Positions 48,968-60,183 of a stretch of 64,000 nt of DNA are shown here, piece by piece. The notes beneath the pieces were generated by a model, which saw only the letters and a program-made list of their open reading frames with translations, made no database searches and was not told the DNA's origin. Source of the stretch: Semisulcospira habei (lineage: Eukaryota; Mollusca; Gastropoda; Semisulcospiridae); assembly GCA_036245525.1 (NCBI GenBank), contig BTPG01000003.1:192492164-192556163 (forward strand). The letters run 5' to 3'. The position numbers and the translations under genes were made by a program. How positions within the stretch are numbered: position 1 is the stretch's first letter; every line of letters starts with the position of its first letter.

Positions 48968-49045
<78 letters not shown>
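48968..49045. repeat. (TG)n microsatellite
   Basis: About 70 bp of TG ending in GCGCGCGTG, preceded by TAACCCACTCTGAGGCTTTT as at 29369. Confidence 0.95.
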
Positions 49046-49046
<1 letters not shown>

Positions 49047-49154
49047 CCTGAGTGCGAGTATGAGTCCATAAGCGTAGTATTTTTAAATGGTGACTTTATA
49101 GATTGTTTATAGAATGCGTTGTATTTTTTTTTATAATACTTTTTGTAAATTGCG

Positions 49155-49252
49155 TTATTTTTGTACAATTAGTTTTTGTTAAGCGCCTAGAGCTCTAATC
49201 CGAGTTTAGGCGCTATACAAGTGTTCATTATACTACTACTACTACTACTACT

Positions 49253-49333
<81 letters not shown>

Positions 49334-49345
49334 TATTATTGTTAT
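49155..49345 (+). mobile_element. SINE 3' end with (TAC)n(AAT)n
   Basis: TAAGCGCCTAGAGCTCTAAT...TTTAGGCGCTATACAAGTGT then (TAC)n at 49231-49302 and (AAT)n. This is the tail type seen at 11850-11940. The 5' part is not identified. Confidence 0.6.
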
Positions 49346-49552
49346 TATTATGAAATTACGTAAAAACAAGAAATACGACACGCCAAATGACGTTTGACAA
49401 ACCAATGACGTGTATGCACTGCACGCGCCCCTTATAGAGTTCACTATGACGCACTGGCACATCTGCTAGGCTTTTTCAAAAGGAGATATTTCAACATTAG
49501 AATAAAGTCAAAGACAAAAGGTAGAGACCCTTGACAGCGAAGACCTCTTTCA

Positions 49553-49952
49553 TATACTTCACCCCTACACTCCTCCCCGCTCCCTCCGCTCCGCCTCTGA
49601 CCCTCTCCGCCTTCTCATCCCCCGCACCAAACTCAGCAGTTGACTTTCGGCCCCCGCTCTTTCTCAGTATACGGTCCAACCACCTGGAACACTCTCCCAA
49701 TCTCTCTCCGTCAGAAACACTCGCTATCGTCCTTCCAGTCTGCCCTCAAAACTCATCTCTTTCAACAGTTCTAGCACTATATCACCACACTCCCCAGCCC
49801 AAGCTGACCGTCCTAATGTATCTTCACTATTTGTGTTACGTGAGTCATTGTCTAAAGCGTGCGCATGCGTGTGCGAGTTGTGAGTGCGCGCTTAGAGTTA
49901 TAATTATTATAAGATAAGCGCATTATAAATACCGTAATTATTATTATTATTA
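49553..49952 (+). mobile_element. CR1/L2-like LINE 3' fragment (copy 1)
   Basis: It encodes, in broken frames, the RT C-terminal tail also present at 59280-59475, then the same 3' UTR (GTGAGTCATTGTCTAAAGCG, GCGCATTATAAATACCGTAA) and an (ATT)n tail. It interrupts the dispersed repeat whose uninterrupted form is at 20441-20500 on the minus strand ('catatagaaggg' site). Confidence 0.82.
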
Positions 49953-50943
49953 GAAGGGACTTTGTGGGTTATGGTTCATCCCATCTTTTTTAAAAAATAT
50001 TTATGTCGTTTAGCGCCGCGCCATGACTCCTGCACGTTTTTAACATACGGCAGGATCTCCAAGCGCTGTTCTTTGTATGCGCTTTGTCTCCGAGCTACTG
50101 CCACAGTAGGCACAACTGAGAGGCCATTACACACACATACACACACGTACTATGGTAAACAACAGAGACATTATCTTTATTGTCTTCTGCTCTTTCGATT
50201 CAGTGCACGATACTCTTTTCTATTTGCACGCGCGTTACCATTCTTAGACAGGGGATCACATGACCGGTCTCATGATTTCACCCGAAGTGTTTTTGCACCG
50301 CAAATTTACAAAACGAAGATGGCGTCCGGTCCCGAGTGGGTCGATTCGAAGACAAGCGTCAAACGTTGACGCTTTGCTTCAAAGTTGCTACGTACTTTCA
50401 GGTAGCAGAACAGCATTGGACACAGTATAGCATTAATATTAATCCATATTTTCTTCCTCTTTTGTCAGGTATTTACGGTATTTTTAACATAGCAGGGACT
50501 CCAAGCGCTGCTCCTTGGTATGCGCTTGGTCTTACCGCTCTGTGGGCTCGTGTAGCGACAGGAATTCTGAAGTAGAATAGCACGAGCTGCAAAATGACGT
50601 CACTATAAGTTTGACGTCATGACATCGTTAATCTCACGACGCCGTGTAGACAGTGACGAAATTGACGTTTTACGTCACTCATTCGAAAGGCATACAGCCT
50701 CTTCCAGGGCTGACTGTTTTGTTCCACACAACCTCTTCCAGGGCTGACCGTTTGATGGGAGTATATAGTGGATGCAAAACTTGCAAAAATGGAATTATTC
50801 TTCAAAAATAAGCCCGTGCTTTTATCTGGATTACTTTGTGGTATCCACTGTTTATGACAGTATGAATGACCCCACCGTTGTCAGTGCTGTTGAACAACAC
50901 ACTACCGAATGACCTCCTCTGTATGTGGTGTAAATTGGCGCAA

Positions 50944-51010
50944 CAAGAAGCATAGATCCTCATGATCCCAGACAGGATGCGGGGGATCATGAGGATCTAT
51001 GCCTCGTGCA
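50944..51010. repeat. Hairpin, CATAGATCCTCATGA family
   Basis: AAGCATAGATCCTCATGATC / GATCATGAGGATCTATGC around ccagacaggatgcggg. In this copy the stem base after CATGA is TCCC/GGGGGA where most have GCCC/GGGGC, changed on both arms. Confidence 0.85.
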
Positions 51011-51307
51011 GATAGATGAAATTCGTCGTGAATCTGTGTAGGATTGCGGACACTTTTTTTTTTTCTTTTCTTTTATTTGTGAGTACGAGTGCTATGTAAA
51101 GCCGCTTTACAGTTATTGCTGTGCAGACGAGGGATTTGCCGGCGGGGAACATGTGCTTGCATAACGCGTCGCCGCGTGTGGTTTTATTAAGGCTTAACGT
51201 TTGAACTCGAGGATTGTCGATGACGCATGGGAATAAAGTATATGACTGCAGTGCGGGGCTTTTGGTGCGTGCACGGTGAACAATAAACTACAATGACAAC
51301 AATAATG

Positions 51308-51345
51308 CAAGCTGTTCTGGCACCACCCTTAAACTATCATGTCCC
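51308..51345. repeat. Single arm of a TTCAAGGGTGGTGCC hairpin
   Basis: GCTGTTCTGGCACCACCCTT then aaactatcatg: a right arm with no left partner nearby. A truncated MITE relic. Confidence 0.65.
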
Positions 51346-51589
51346 GAACTGGTATGTAGACTTCAACTCCCTGACGTGATTAACTTCAAAAGCAGTGCAC
51401 CGGGGAGAGGTCGGTGAGGGGTTGAATCGAACTTCTGGCAAGAGGTTCATGCCGCCTGACTCAGAACGTCAAAAATATTCTGACGAGCAAAAGAAATGCG
51501 ACTTTTTTGGAACACTGTTTCCGATGTCGCATTTCCTTTGCTCGTCAGTATACTATGCGGCCACAAGTACTTCAAACCCTTGGTTTGTC

Positions 51590-51750
51590 CCATTTCGTCC
51601 CACGGCTGCATTTTCCAAATTTTGGAGGTGTCACCTAACGACTTCGTACCAGTTGCAGGAGATGGATCGACCATCAGGCGCCAAGCTAATCTGGCACTAC
51701 CTTTGAATTATCATGGTCGATCCATCTCTTGCTGTTGTGTGTCGGATTAA
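51590..51750. mobile_element. Hairpin MITE with one arm deleted
   Basis: The outer part (CCAAATTTTGGAGGTGTCAC, GGATCGACCAT) is like 54861-55072, but the left core arm is missing. The right arm GGCGCCAAGCTAATCTGGCA...CATGGTCGATCC remains, ending in TTAA at 51747-51750. Confidence 0.7.
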
Positions 51751-51915
51751 CCGACAAACTTCCAGTAACCGTTCTTAACAATTGAAGCGCATGTATTTCA
51801 TGTAGGGATAAGAGGTCCAGAGGTCGAGGATAATGTAAGGACAGTTTTCTGTAGCCGGTCCCCGAGAGTTGTTGCTAGAGTGTATTTGAAAATGAAATCG
51901 GACAGGCTTTATGTG

Positions 51916-51928
51916 AAGAAGTGTGTGT

Positions 51929-51981
<53 letters not shown>

Positions 51982-52135
51982 TGTGTGCGTGCGTGCGTGC
52001 GCGCGCGCGTGCGTGCGTGCGTGCGTGTGTTGTGCAGGTCTTTTGTTAACTGCGTTTTGACATAGCATACGTGCGTGTGTGTGTGTGTGTTTGTGCGTGT
52101 GTTCGTATGCGTGTGTGCGTGCGTGCGTGCGTGCA
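51916..52135. repeat. TG/TGCG-rich microsatellite cluster
   Basis: TG tracts at 51929-51988 and 52073-52092 with (TGCG)n and (CG)n stretches between. A duplicated 'gcaggtcttttgt.a.ctgcgtttt' occurs at 52035 and 52165. Confidence 0.9.
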
Positions 52136-52344
52136 TGACTATGTGTATATGCTTTGATTACATGCAGGTCTTTTGTCAGCTGCGTTTTTTACACTCACAC
52201 ACTACGCCTCCCCTTTCTAAACCATTTCGCTTCCAGGTCAAAATTTCACATCGAGATCATGTAAAATCGACATTATTACATTTGTCTGTTCTCAATACAA
52301 CGATCAAGAGTTGCGAGAAACGTATCGACATAAACGAGAATTAT

Positions 52345-52430
52345 ATTGCTCAAGGGCAGTGCTTGGTTAGCTTGGCGGCTAACGGCGCCAAGCTAACCAA
52401 CACTACCCTTGAGGTATCACAGTTAATCTA
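52345..52430. repeat. Hairpin of the TTCAAGGG family with altered stem
   Basis: GCTCAAGGGCAGTGCTTGGT / ACCAACACTACCCTTGAG with tip TTAGCTTGGCGGCTAACGGC. The stem CTTGGTTAG/CTAACCAA differs from the usual CCAGAATAG/CTATTCTGG on both arms. Partial arms also lie at 52545-52590. Confidence 0.8.
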
Positions 52431-53029
52431 TTTGCCGCAACTAGCAATGTTCAGCCACTCTTTTGTGCTATATGGTCGGTCCACCTCCTGGAACGGCCAC
52501 TGAATAAAAACAGTAGTCTCTTTGAGATATCACGGTCACCCTATCCCCCGCACTGTTCAGACACTACCCTTGAGCAATCACGGTAGATCCATCTCGCGCA
52601 CCTGGCACTAAAAGTGAAAAACACAACCCCAGCTATGCAGTTAGCCCTTGACGTAAAAAGCCTCGGACATATAGCAACAGGTTTGAGTCACGGCTAATAA
52701 AGACCTGCGATTACCAATATTGATATGGTATTATTCTCCATACATGTATGCAATCGCCGCGTCTTAGGTTTCCCACTGGGCAAAGGACTAGGGGCCGACG
52801 TCGTTCCGGTGACCTTTAGCTTGCTGGGTTTATAATTTGCTTTAGGGCTGAGATTTGCTTCTGGAAAAGAATCATAGCGGAAAGAAAGGCCTTTTCGCAG
52901 CTGTTGCGAGCATATCAAATGTGAGTAATATATTATTATTATTCATCGTGGAAAATAAAGTTTTGATCGATACATTTTAAAAATCGAAGTAAAACCCGAA
53001 TCAGACAGGTTCACTAGTGTCTTTTAAAT

Positions 53030-53063
53030 AATTGATTGATTGATTGCTTGATTGATTGATTGC

Positions 53064-53095
<32 letters not shown>

Positions 53096-53097
53096 CA
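53030..53097. repeat. (TTGA)n microsatellite
   Basis: TTGATTGATTGATTGCTTGA-type repeats of about 65 bp. Confidence 0.9.
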
Positions 53098-53493
53098 TAC
53101 GTCTGGCTGGCTTGGCGGACTTGAGGGATTGAGGGCTTTTACGTACGGACTAACGGACAGACGGACGGACGAACATTCTGGCGGAGAAGCGGACGGACAA
53201 ATGGATGGATTTGATTGAATACTGGATTACTCCCTTGACTGCTTGATTTTAATATTTTAATTCACAAACACGAAAGTTTAAAAACGGACTCAGCTATAGT
53301 GGCGGTCAGTAACACCCACTAAAATGCATTCAGTCTAATATCAGTAAGTTAAGCACTCCGTCTGTCCAAAGGAGTATTTCTAACCGATTGGACTTTCCGG
53401 CGCAGCAAATGAATGTAATATCCATTTCATTTCAACGCCAAACACTGTCCGCAACCGCGCGCCTGCTCACTACGACCTACACGTCGCATAAAA

Positions 53494-53594
53494 AATCGAT
53501 CGAGCGCGACAGTTCAAGGGTAGTGGCTGATTAGCTTGGCGCCAGCAGGCGCCAAGCTAATCAGCCACTACCCTTGAACTTTCATGCTCGGTTC
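53494..53594. repeat. Perfect hairpin of the TTCAAGGG family
   Basis: Arms AGTTCAAGGGTAGTGGCTGA TTAGCTTGGCGCC and the exact complement, 33 bp, with a 3-base loop. Compared with 47561, five of 16 stem positions differ (GGTAGTGGCTGATTAG against GGTGATGCCAGAATAG), and all five are compensated. Outer pairing GATCGAGC / GCTCGGTTC continues with mismatches. Confidence 0.92.
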
Positions 53595-53759
53595 AATTCC
53601 TTGCAGTCGGCGCCGAAAGCGAAACACATTTTAGCACTCACTTCTTAGTAATTCCTCGCGTATCGGATCGGTGGAAAAGTTTGGCAAAGGCACAATTGCT
53701 CGCTGAACAGGGGTTTATCTGGTCGAATTGGACTAGCAACAAAACAGACCCAAAGCCTG

Positions 53760-53826
53760 CATGACGCTTAGATCCTCATGAGGCCCCGTGTGTCGCGGGG
53801 GCTGATGAGTATCTACACTTCTTGTC
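53760..53826. repeat. Hairpin, CATAGATCCTCATGAG family, diverged
   Basis: GCTTAGATCCTCATGAGGCC / GGGGGCTGATGAGTATCTAC. Mismatches are accumulating, so it is an older copy. Confidence 0.75.
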
Positions 53827-54860
53827 GACTCATTTACGTCAGCTAGTGAGAGAGGAGATCACACGCGAGTTCAGTTCAGTCCCGCTGTCGTAAGACTCGT
53901 TCGCCAAACACTCAAAGAAATAGTTCCTAGCTGCTAACACCGGCTAGTGTAAGCAACGGCGGACAGCACACAACACAAAGCTGTGTTCGTGAGAGCTGGT
54001 ATTAGTTTCTCTGAGCCGTCTGGAACCGTACGGTGACCGTGACCAAGACAATTGTAGCAGAAAACACCGAAAGACAGAGAGAAAAAAATGTCTGTTCTTC
54101 CGCCAAGGCCTCGCACTTCTGAGTAAGTATGACATTGATTAATTGATTGATTGACTGAGTCATGCATTTTGATTGATTGATTAATTCATTGTAATACACT
54201 ACCGTTGAGCCATCGCGGTCGAGATGATTATTTCGTCCATGATGGCTCAAGTGTAACATATTTTTGTGATTTCACTTCCAAAGTCAAACTGCCCCCTCTC
54301 TCCTCCCCCCCCCCCCCCCCGCCTCCCCCCCTCCCCCCAGCTTTTTAATTTTTTTTTTTTTTTAATTTTGTCTGCTCTGCCAAACTCGTAAAAGGATCGC
54401 ACTCTACAGATCCATGGCAGTGCCTGAGTGATTATCGTAGTTCAAACAGAAGAGCTATGTAATGAAGCCGGCAGTTTCGGTGTATGACAGGTCTTCGGGC
54501 CGGCGTTCACCTTAGCTGGCCTGCGCACAGTCATGCATGGGCCAGCTAATGCCCACGTCTGCTCAAGGGTCTTGTACGTATTGAGGTGTGTGTGACATTG
54601 GCATTATAAGTTTGCATTGTGCACGTATCGTTTTGAAAGGTTAACGTCTTGTCATTTGCAGCACTGTGCTTCAGACAATGTTGGCAGTTTGTGTTTGTGT
54701 GTAGCTAAGAACAAAGCAACAAACAACAACAACAAAAAGCATGCACTAAATCAACTTTATTCGAAGTCAGCTTTGCTAATGTTTATTCGAATTGAAATGT
54801 AACCTAGTTGTGAAGAACGTGACAGGTGGCTGCACGCGTAAAGGGGTTACATCCACAAAG

Positions 54861-55072
54861 TTAACCCTTTCAGCCCCCAGGTCCCATTTCTCAAATTTTG
54901 GAGGTGTTGCCTAACGACTATGTACCAGTTGTAGGAGATGATTGATCATGATAATTCAAGGGTAGTGTCAGATTAGCTTGGCACCTAAAGGCGCCAAGCT
55001 CATCTGGCATTACCCTTGAATATCATGATTAATCCATCTCCTGCTGCATGGTCCCGGGGCTAAAAGTGTTAA
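54861..55072. mobile_element. Hairpin MITE, TTCAAGGGTAGTG family
   Basis: 212 bp with TTAA at 54861-54864 and 55069-55072 and ends TTAACCCTTTCAGCCCCCAG / complement TTAACACTTTTAGCCCCGGG. The core stem is ATCATGATAATTCAAGGGTA...CTTGGC with a slightly mismatched second arm. Confidence 0.9.
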
Positions 55073-55091
55073 ATTCACAGGGTCAGTTGCA

Positions 55092-55210
55092 TGAGTGAGC
55101 TTAGTGCCGTGCCAGCCACTAAGCAAGGTGCTCCGCTATAGCGGGGTGAGTGTTGTGGCGCTATAGCGGAGCACCTTGCTTAGTGGCTGGCTCGGGACTA
55201 AGCTCACTCA
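55092..55210. repeat. Long perfect hairpin of a third type
   Basis: A 32-bp perfect inner stem, CCAGCCACTAAGCAAGGTGC then TCCGCTATAGCG, and a 14-bp outer stem TGAGTGAGCTTAGT/ACTAAGCTCACTCA, loop about 15 bases. Single copy in the window. Confidence 0.9.
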
Positions 55211-55629
55211 AGCAAATGGCCGATGGCTCGAACATTGCACATAGGAAAAAAAAAAGTGTCTATAATTTAAACGTGCCATATATTTGACATGATCCCTAAA
55301 CGCGGCCCCACGGGCAGTGAACACTGCAAACTCGGTCGATGATCGGCTACCGAAAGACTTCAAGGATGGAACCTACCGATGGTTGTACAAGTTGACCGCA
55401 GTATAAAGTGATACCTAGAAGCCATACTGTCATACCGCGGAATGTAGTGACCAAATAAATAATGCCTAAATGAATAAATAAATTAATAAAAACAAATTAA
55501 ATATACAATAACGACATCAGTAACGCCAACCAACCTACCAAGCAAAACGAGCAAGTGGAGAAAGGAACAAAATAAGTTTGCAGCTAACAAAAAAACAACA
55601 TAAACCCTATAACAAAACACACAAACAAA

Positions 55630-55647
55630 CCACAACCAACCAACCAG

Positions 55648-55683
<36 letters not shown>

Positions 55684-55736
55684 CCAACCAACCAACCAAC
55701 CAACCAACCAACCAACCAACCAACCAAACAAACAGA
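55630..55736. repeat. (CAAG)n and (CCAA)n microsatellites
   Basis: Two adjacent tetranucleotide arrays, CAAG at 55649-55681 and CCAA at 55682-55727, give spurious repetitive open frames on both strands. Confidence 0.95.
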
Positions 55737-55752
55737 AGCAAACTAAGACAAT

Positions 55753-55926
55753 ATATTATATTGAGCAACATTTTGCTTGATATAGTGCCGATAACAGGCA
55801 TATGTGATTACGAGACCCGAATCAAAATGTCCGAGTCGTAAGATGAGGACATTTTGATCGGGTCAAGTAATCACATCTGTCAGTTTATCGGCACTGTATA
55901 AAGCAAAATGTTGCTCAATATAATGT
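55753..55926. repeat. Long hairpin, about 80-bp arms
   Basis: The left arm TTATATTGAGCAACATTTTG ... GTGCCGATAA ... TGTGATTAC ... CAAAATGTCC pairs with the complementary right arm through TTATCGGCAC to CAAAATGTTGCTCAATATAA. A few mismatches and 1-4 base bulges. Loop about 13 bases. Confidence 0.92.
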
Positions 55927-55929
55927 ATG

Positions 55930-56930
55930 TACCCAGTCCAAAACAAAACTTTACCCGAGTCCTTCCGATTACCGCCATTGGTGCTAAAGTGGTCAATTTC
56001 GCTATATTTGGACTTAAAACTTCCCAGCTTGACACTACTAACCGAAATGTACTCAGCGCAAATCCACCCAGGCGTACATCTACCTAGTGCAAATGTGTTC
56101 CTCTGATTTTCCATTTATTTTTAGAACTAAATAAACTCAGCGTGAATCTTCACAGCAAGATTCCACACAGCATAAATCGACAAAGGCTTGAATTTACTCA
56201 AATAAAAAAATATCTCAATGGAATAGCGACAGCACACATTTACACTAGGTACATTAACGCTCAGGTTCATTCGGCTGTATAGACTTTCGGCTGGATATTT
56301 TCAAGTTTTTTAGATTTGCGCTTAAACACAGCGAATCTTACCCTTTCATAGCCACTGATAGTCTCACTGTGTGTACTACATGTACTAGAAAAATCACGTC
56401 ACCACAAAACTCTTTAACGTCACAATCTAGGGCCCGCATCGTCTGGAGTTCACGTCAGACTTTTCTGAAATTTTGCAAAGGAGGTGAAATGACGTAAAGT
56501 TTACATGCACATAGGCTGAAGGGAACTTTACCGTCCAACACCAAATGTATGCTTCAAACATACAGAACCCAGCAAATCTGACACTGCTGAACATGTTACA
56601 TCGCGCAAATTCCCTCTCGAACGCCTCCGATGTTGGAGAAAACAGGTGGATAAGCTGCCTTAGGTGCGACCACATACATTAGTAACTGTGTCTATTTGTG
56701 AACCTGGGTGTGATACTTCCGACGTGTGTTTGTCTCTGTCCAAATGGTGACCTGTTGTGTGCCACGTAATGGTCTGTCGACTGACTCAGCGCCGAGATTT
56801 CGTTTGACTGTGTAGACATCAGCGCTTTCTATAATCCGTGACGTGTTGTTTAGTAAAGTCTACTTGTAATTAGAACACGGATAATGACGGGAGATGCCAG
56901 CAGTTTTGTTTATTTAGTCCTTATCTAAGG
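55930..56930. other. Stretch without a recognisable gene
   Basis: A/T-leaning unique-looking sequence with no domain-bearing frame, transposon ends or tandem repeats that I can see. Confidence 0.5.
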
Positions 56931-56975
56931 TTGTCACTATCACTAGCGGACATCAGTGTCGCCAATCTCAATAGT

Positions 56976-57206
56976 ATGGCGATTCGATTCGTGTGTTTGC
57001 TGCTGTCTATCTCCGTTGATGTGTGTATGGGAAAGAAATTTCGAGCGTTCGTACATACTAAGAAGTATTTCATTACTAGTGAGCATAAGGAGCTTGCTAA
57101 TGTGACAGTATGCGCATATTTAGCGTTTTTGCATTGCGGACAGAGGCAAGCATCAAGATTGAGTCTTTATGGTCTGCAAGGGATTATGGGAGGGAAAGTA
57201 TATTGA
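56976..57206 (+). CDS. Possible short secreted protein or first exon
   Basis: From the ATG at 56976 the frame reads MAIRFVCLLLSISVDVCMG, a plausible signal peptide, followed by KKFRAFVHTKKYFITSEHKE and a cysteine-containing tail to a TGA at 57204. It could be an exon of a secreted gastropod protein. No domain recognised and no splice evidence, so it may be a chance ORF. Confidence 0.22.
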   Translation: MAIRFVCLLLSISVDVCMGKKFRAFVHTKKYFITSEHKELANVTVCAYLAFLHCGQRQASRLSLYGLQGIMGGKVY

Positions 57207-57534
57207 GCATGTTCATGAATATTATTTTGCTTGTTATACAATAAATCAGTACATGTGTCAAAGAAGGGGAAATTTTATGGAGTGGGTACATATATAAATA
57301 ACTACAATTAAAACCCGTAACCATTTTTTTTCTACAATTTTGTTTTCTGTTAAAAATTATAGCATCTGTCAAGATCAAAGGAATTAGCTGTCGGCAGGTT
57401 CCCTCATGCTGACAGCAGACACTAGCCTGTCTGTTTAAACCCGAAGTCTCAAGTCGGCCACACTTGTTTCTCAAGAGGATTTCACTTGTAGACGTAATCA
57501 GTGCACGTGTTCCCCTTGTAACTAGACAACTAGC

Positions 57535-57634
<100 letters not shown>

Positions 57635-57738
57635 ATATCCCTGCGTGGGTTTCCGTTTAACGTACTTCTCTCTCAACGTTTATCATGCTGATCAAGTATA
57701 ATTTATAACTGATAATTAACGTATGATTGTATAACATA

Positions 57739-57952
57739 TTAACTCATTCTACCCCATACACACCACAGCAAGATAAGGATCGAACATGATAGTTCAAGGG
57801 TGATGCCAGAATAGCTTGGCGCATATGGGCGCCAAGCTATTCTGGCATCACCCTTGAACTATCATGGTCGATCTGTGTCCTGCACTGCAATGCAGTCTTC
57901 AAAGAACAACGGCAAAATTTGGGGACTTCGGTCTTGGGGTAGAATGAGTTAA
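57739..57952. mobile_element. Hairpin MITE, TTCAAGGGTGATGCC family
   Basis: 214 bp, TTAA at 57739-57742 and 57949-57952, same ends and length as 27209-27422 but in the opposite orientation by its asymmetric outer sequence. The core pairs ATAGTTCAAGGGTGATGCCA...GGCGC exactly, except at the tip (CATATG). Confidence 0.93.
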
Positions 57953-57954
57953 GT

Positions 57955-58079
57955 TAACCCAGTAAGCCTCGACGCACTGCAAGCAGGAGATGGTCGAGCC
58001 ATCTCATGCAAAAAGTACGTACTCGTTAACAGACAACTCCAAAATTTGGGAATGCGGGCGTGGGATAAAATGAGTTAAT
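57955..58079. mobile_element. Remnant of the same MITE family
   Basis: GTTAACCCAGTAAGCC at the left and TTGGGAATGCGGGCGTGGGATAAAATGAGTTAA at the right resemble family ends. The hairpin core is gone. It abuts the previous MITE. Confidence 0.55.
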
Positions 58080-58462
58080 CAGAACCACTGCAGCTCTCCT
58101 TGGTGTTTTTTAACTGATAGTTTATTTATGAGCTGAGAAGTCGAGAGAAAACGAAATGAGAATGCCGTGCACAGTGGGGTACTACACATGCGATCCACAT
58201 GGTACCCTTCTAAGAAAGAATCACAAAATATAGCATTCCCTCTTCGGTGAATATGCATTGTGGTTTTTAATATCTGTGTGAAAAAAAAATCTCCGTTCGT
58301 TGTTGCAGTTGGTTTTACAGAAACTGCTTGTTGAAATATACCTGAAACTTACACCTCTACAAAGTTGCTCTGCATGTTGCACCTAAAGCCTGCAGTCGGT
58401 CTTTCGCCGTAAGCCATAACCCTTATTCTTAGGAACAGGAGAATGTGATCTTGGCGCGTCAG

Positions 58463-58527
58463 AGGCCATGAATTCTCATGAGCCCCTGCGGCCGCAGGGG
58501 CTCATGAGAATCTATGCCTCTCGCTGG
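58463..58527. repeat. Hairpin, CATAGATCCTCATGAG family variant
   Basis: AATTCTCATGAGCCCCTGCG GCC GCAGGGGCTCATGAGAATC: the usual GATCC/GGATC is GAATTC-like with both arms changed (T:A for C:G). Outer AGAGGC/GCCTCT pairs retained. Confidence 0.88.
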
Positions 58528-58794
58528 TGGGATCGGCCTAAGCTGACTACTGTGTCAAAACTAGTTGTAGGCTACTTTGTAATTATGATGTCTCAATAAT
58601 CTAGGTGACTGCGACCTTTGACGGGTTATGTCGTGGTATTGTGTGTGATAATCATAGCATGTCAACGTGTACAACGCAAGAGGATCCAGACATTTGCTTT
58701 GTTTTGTCTGCTGGCTGTCAGTAGCTTGGTCCCTTTTGTCTGGCCTCCCGTATAGGCCACTGATAAGAAAATAAAAAATTGGAAACAAAAGGCC

Positions 58795-58995
58795 TGAACG
58801 GGCCAGTTTATGTCTGTTATGGTACTAGTGGGTGCTGTGGTGTATAGACGAAGAAAGATTTACACGGAGTTGAGGTAGGCCCAGGTGTAATTTATACCTC
58901 CATAAAGATGAGACCAATGGGAGGTGTAGGCCTACGAACGGCCTAGTTTGTCTCGTATGATACTGGGTGCTGTGGTGTATAGACGAAGAAAGAGT
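58795..58995. repeat. Tandem duplication targeted by a LINE
   Basis: GGTGCTGTGGTGTATAGACGAAGAAAGA occurs at about 58832-58859 and 58966-58993. The second unit is interrupted by the LINE, and its continuation (GAGGTATGCCCAGGTGTACT...) is found at 59655. Confidence 0.85.
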
Positions 58996-59652
58996 TTCAG
59001 CAAACTCGCTGTCTCTCTCATCTTATCTCGCATCGCCATGACTACTGCAACTCTCTCCTTTCCGGTCTTCCTCACTCCACCACTCTCACTCTCCAGCGCG
59101 TCCAGAACAATGCTGCCCGCCTCGTCCTCAGAAAGAAAAAATCCGACCACATCACTCCCCTGCTCAAGCTCCTTCACTGGCTCCCCATCCCCCAACGCAT
59201 CCAATACAAGATTCTGTCTCTCCGCTACAAATCCCTGAACAACTACGCTCCTGCCTATCTCTCCAACTTACTTCACCCCTACACTCCTCCCCGCTCCGCC
59301 TCCGACCCTCTCCGCCTCCTAACCCCCCGCACCAAACTCAGCACTTTCGGCCCCCGCTCCTTCTCAGTATACGGTCCATCCACCTGGAACACTCTCCCAC
59401 TCTCTCTCCGTCAGAAACAATCGCTCTCCTCCTTCCAGTCCGCCCTCAAAACTCACCTCTTTCAACAGTTCTAGCACTATATCACCACACTCCCCACCCC
59501 AAGCTGACCGCCGTAATGTATTTTCACTATTTGTGTTACGTGAGTCATTGTCTAAAGCGTGCGCATGCGTGTGCGAGTTGTGAGTGCGCGCTTAGAGTTA
59601 TAATTATTATAAAATAAGCGCATTATAAATACCGTAATTATTATTATTATAG
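58996..59652 (+). mobile_element. CR1/L2-like LINE 3' end (copy 2)
   Basis: It encodes, with frameshifts, the same RT C-terminal region as 62316-63207 (KLAVSLILSRI, then other frames), the final FGPRSFSVYGPSTWNTLPLS-like tail, and a 3' UTR ending AAATACCGTAATTATTATTA. It is 5' truncated. Confidence 0.85.
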
Positions 59653-59956
59653 TAGAGGTATGCCCAGGTGTACTTTATACCTTCATAGGATAGAGCCAAG
59701 ATGAGGTATGACCCATCATCCTTCTACTGAATTTGTAATATAAAGTCGTATCCTACTTGACCTTTCTAGAAATGTTCTTTTGTTGAGATTTTCTTTCTAT
59801 CTGCTTACTTCTACGGAAATTGTTTCAGAATATATTCAGTTTCTGCGCGTTGCAAGTCACCAAATCACATCTGTATCCACGTTTCAAGTGTGCGCATTTA
59901 GATGCTAATATAATTGCTACATCACTAGATCCATTCACTGGCCGAAAACAGCTTGC

Positions 59957-60023
59957 CAGAGGCATAGACCCTCATGAGCCCTCGCCGAAGCGGGGGCTCT
60001 TGAGATTCTACGCCTCTTGCTGG
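59957..60023. repeat. Hairpin, CATAGATCCTCATGAG family
   Basis: GCCAGAGGCATAGACCCTCA / tgagattctacgcctcttgctggc, with several mismatches. Confidence 0.78.
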
Positions 60024-60183
60024 CCCTGTTTTATCTCCGCATTCCTTGGACAGAGGGGATTCAGGCTTTATTTCGGTCCAAGCAGTTCTGCCCTGCGACA
60101 GCAAAAGACAGCAAGTCCATGTTTTGTGAAAAGCGAGATATTCATTGTAATACAATAAAAAATCTCGCTTTTCGATAAATTTG

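Noticed and set aside
49531..49917. 128-residue plus-strand protein
   Set aside because: It is an out-of-frame reading of the CR1/L2-like LINE 3' end and its UTR.
50297..50369. Short exon-like start 'MASGPEWVDSK' near 50320
   Set aside because: It begins in a good context but ends after 17 codons without a consensus donor, and nothing downstream continues it.
52694..52918. Minus-strand 74-residue frame as a gene
   Set aside because: No domain, splice sites or context. The length is expected by chance in this composition.
53777..53826. Hammerhead ribozyme suggested by CTGATGAG
   Set aside because: The motif arises from one base change in the standard hairpin arm, and no CGAAAC core or matching stems follow.
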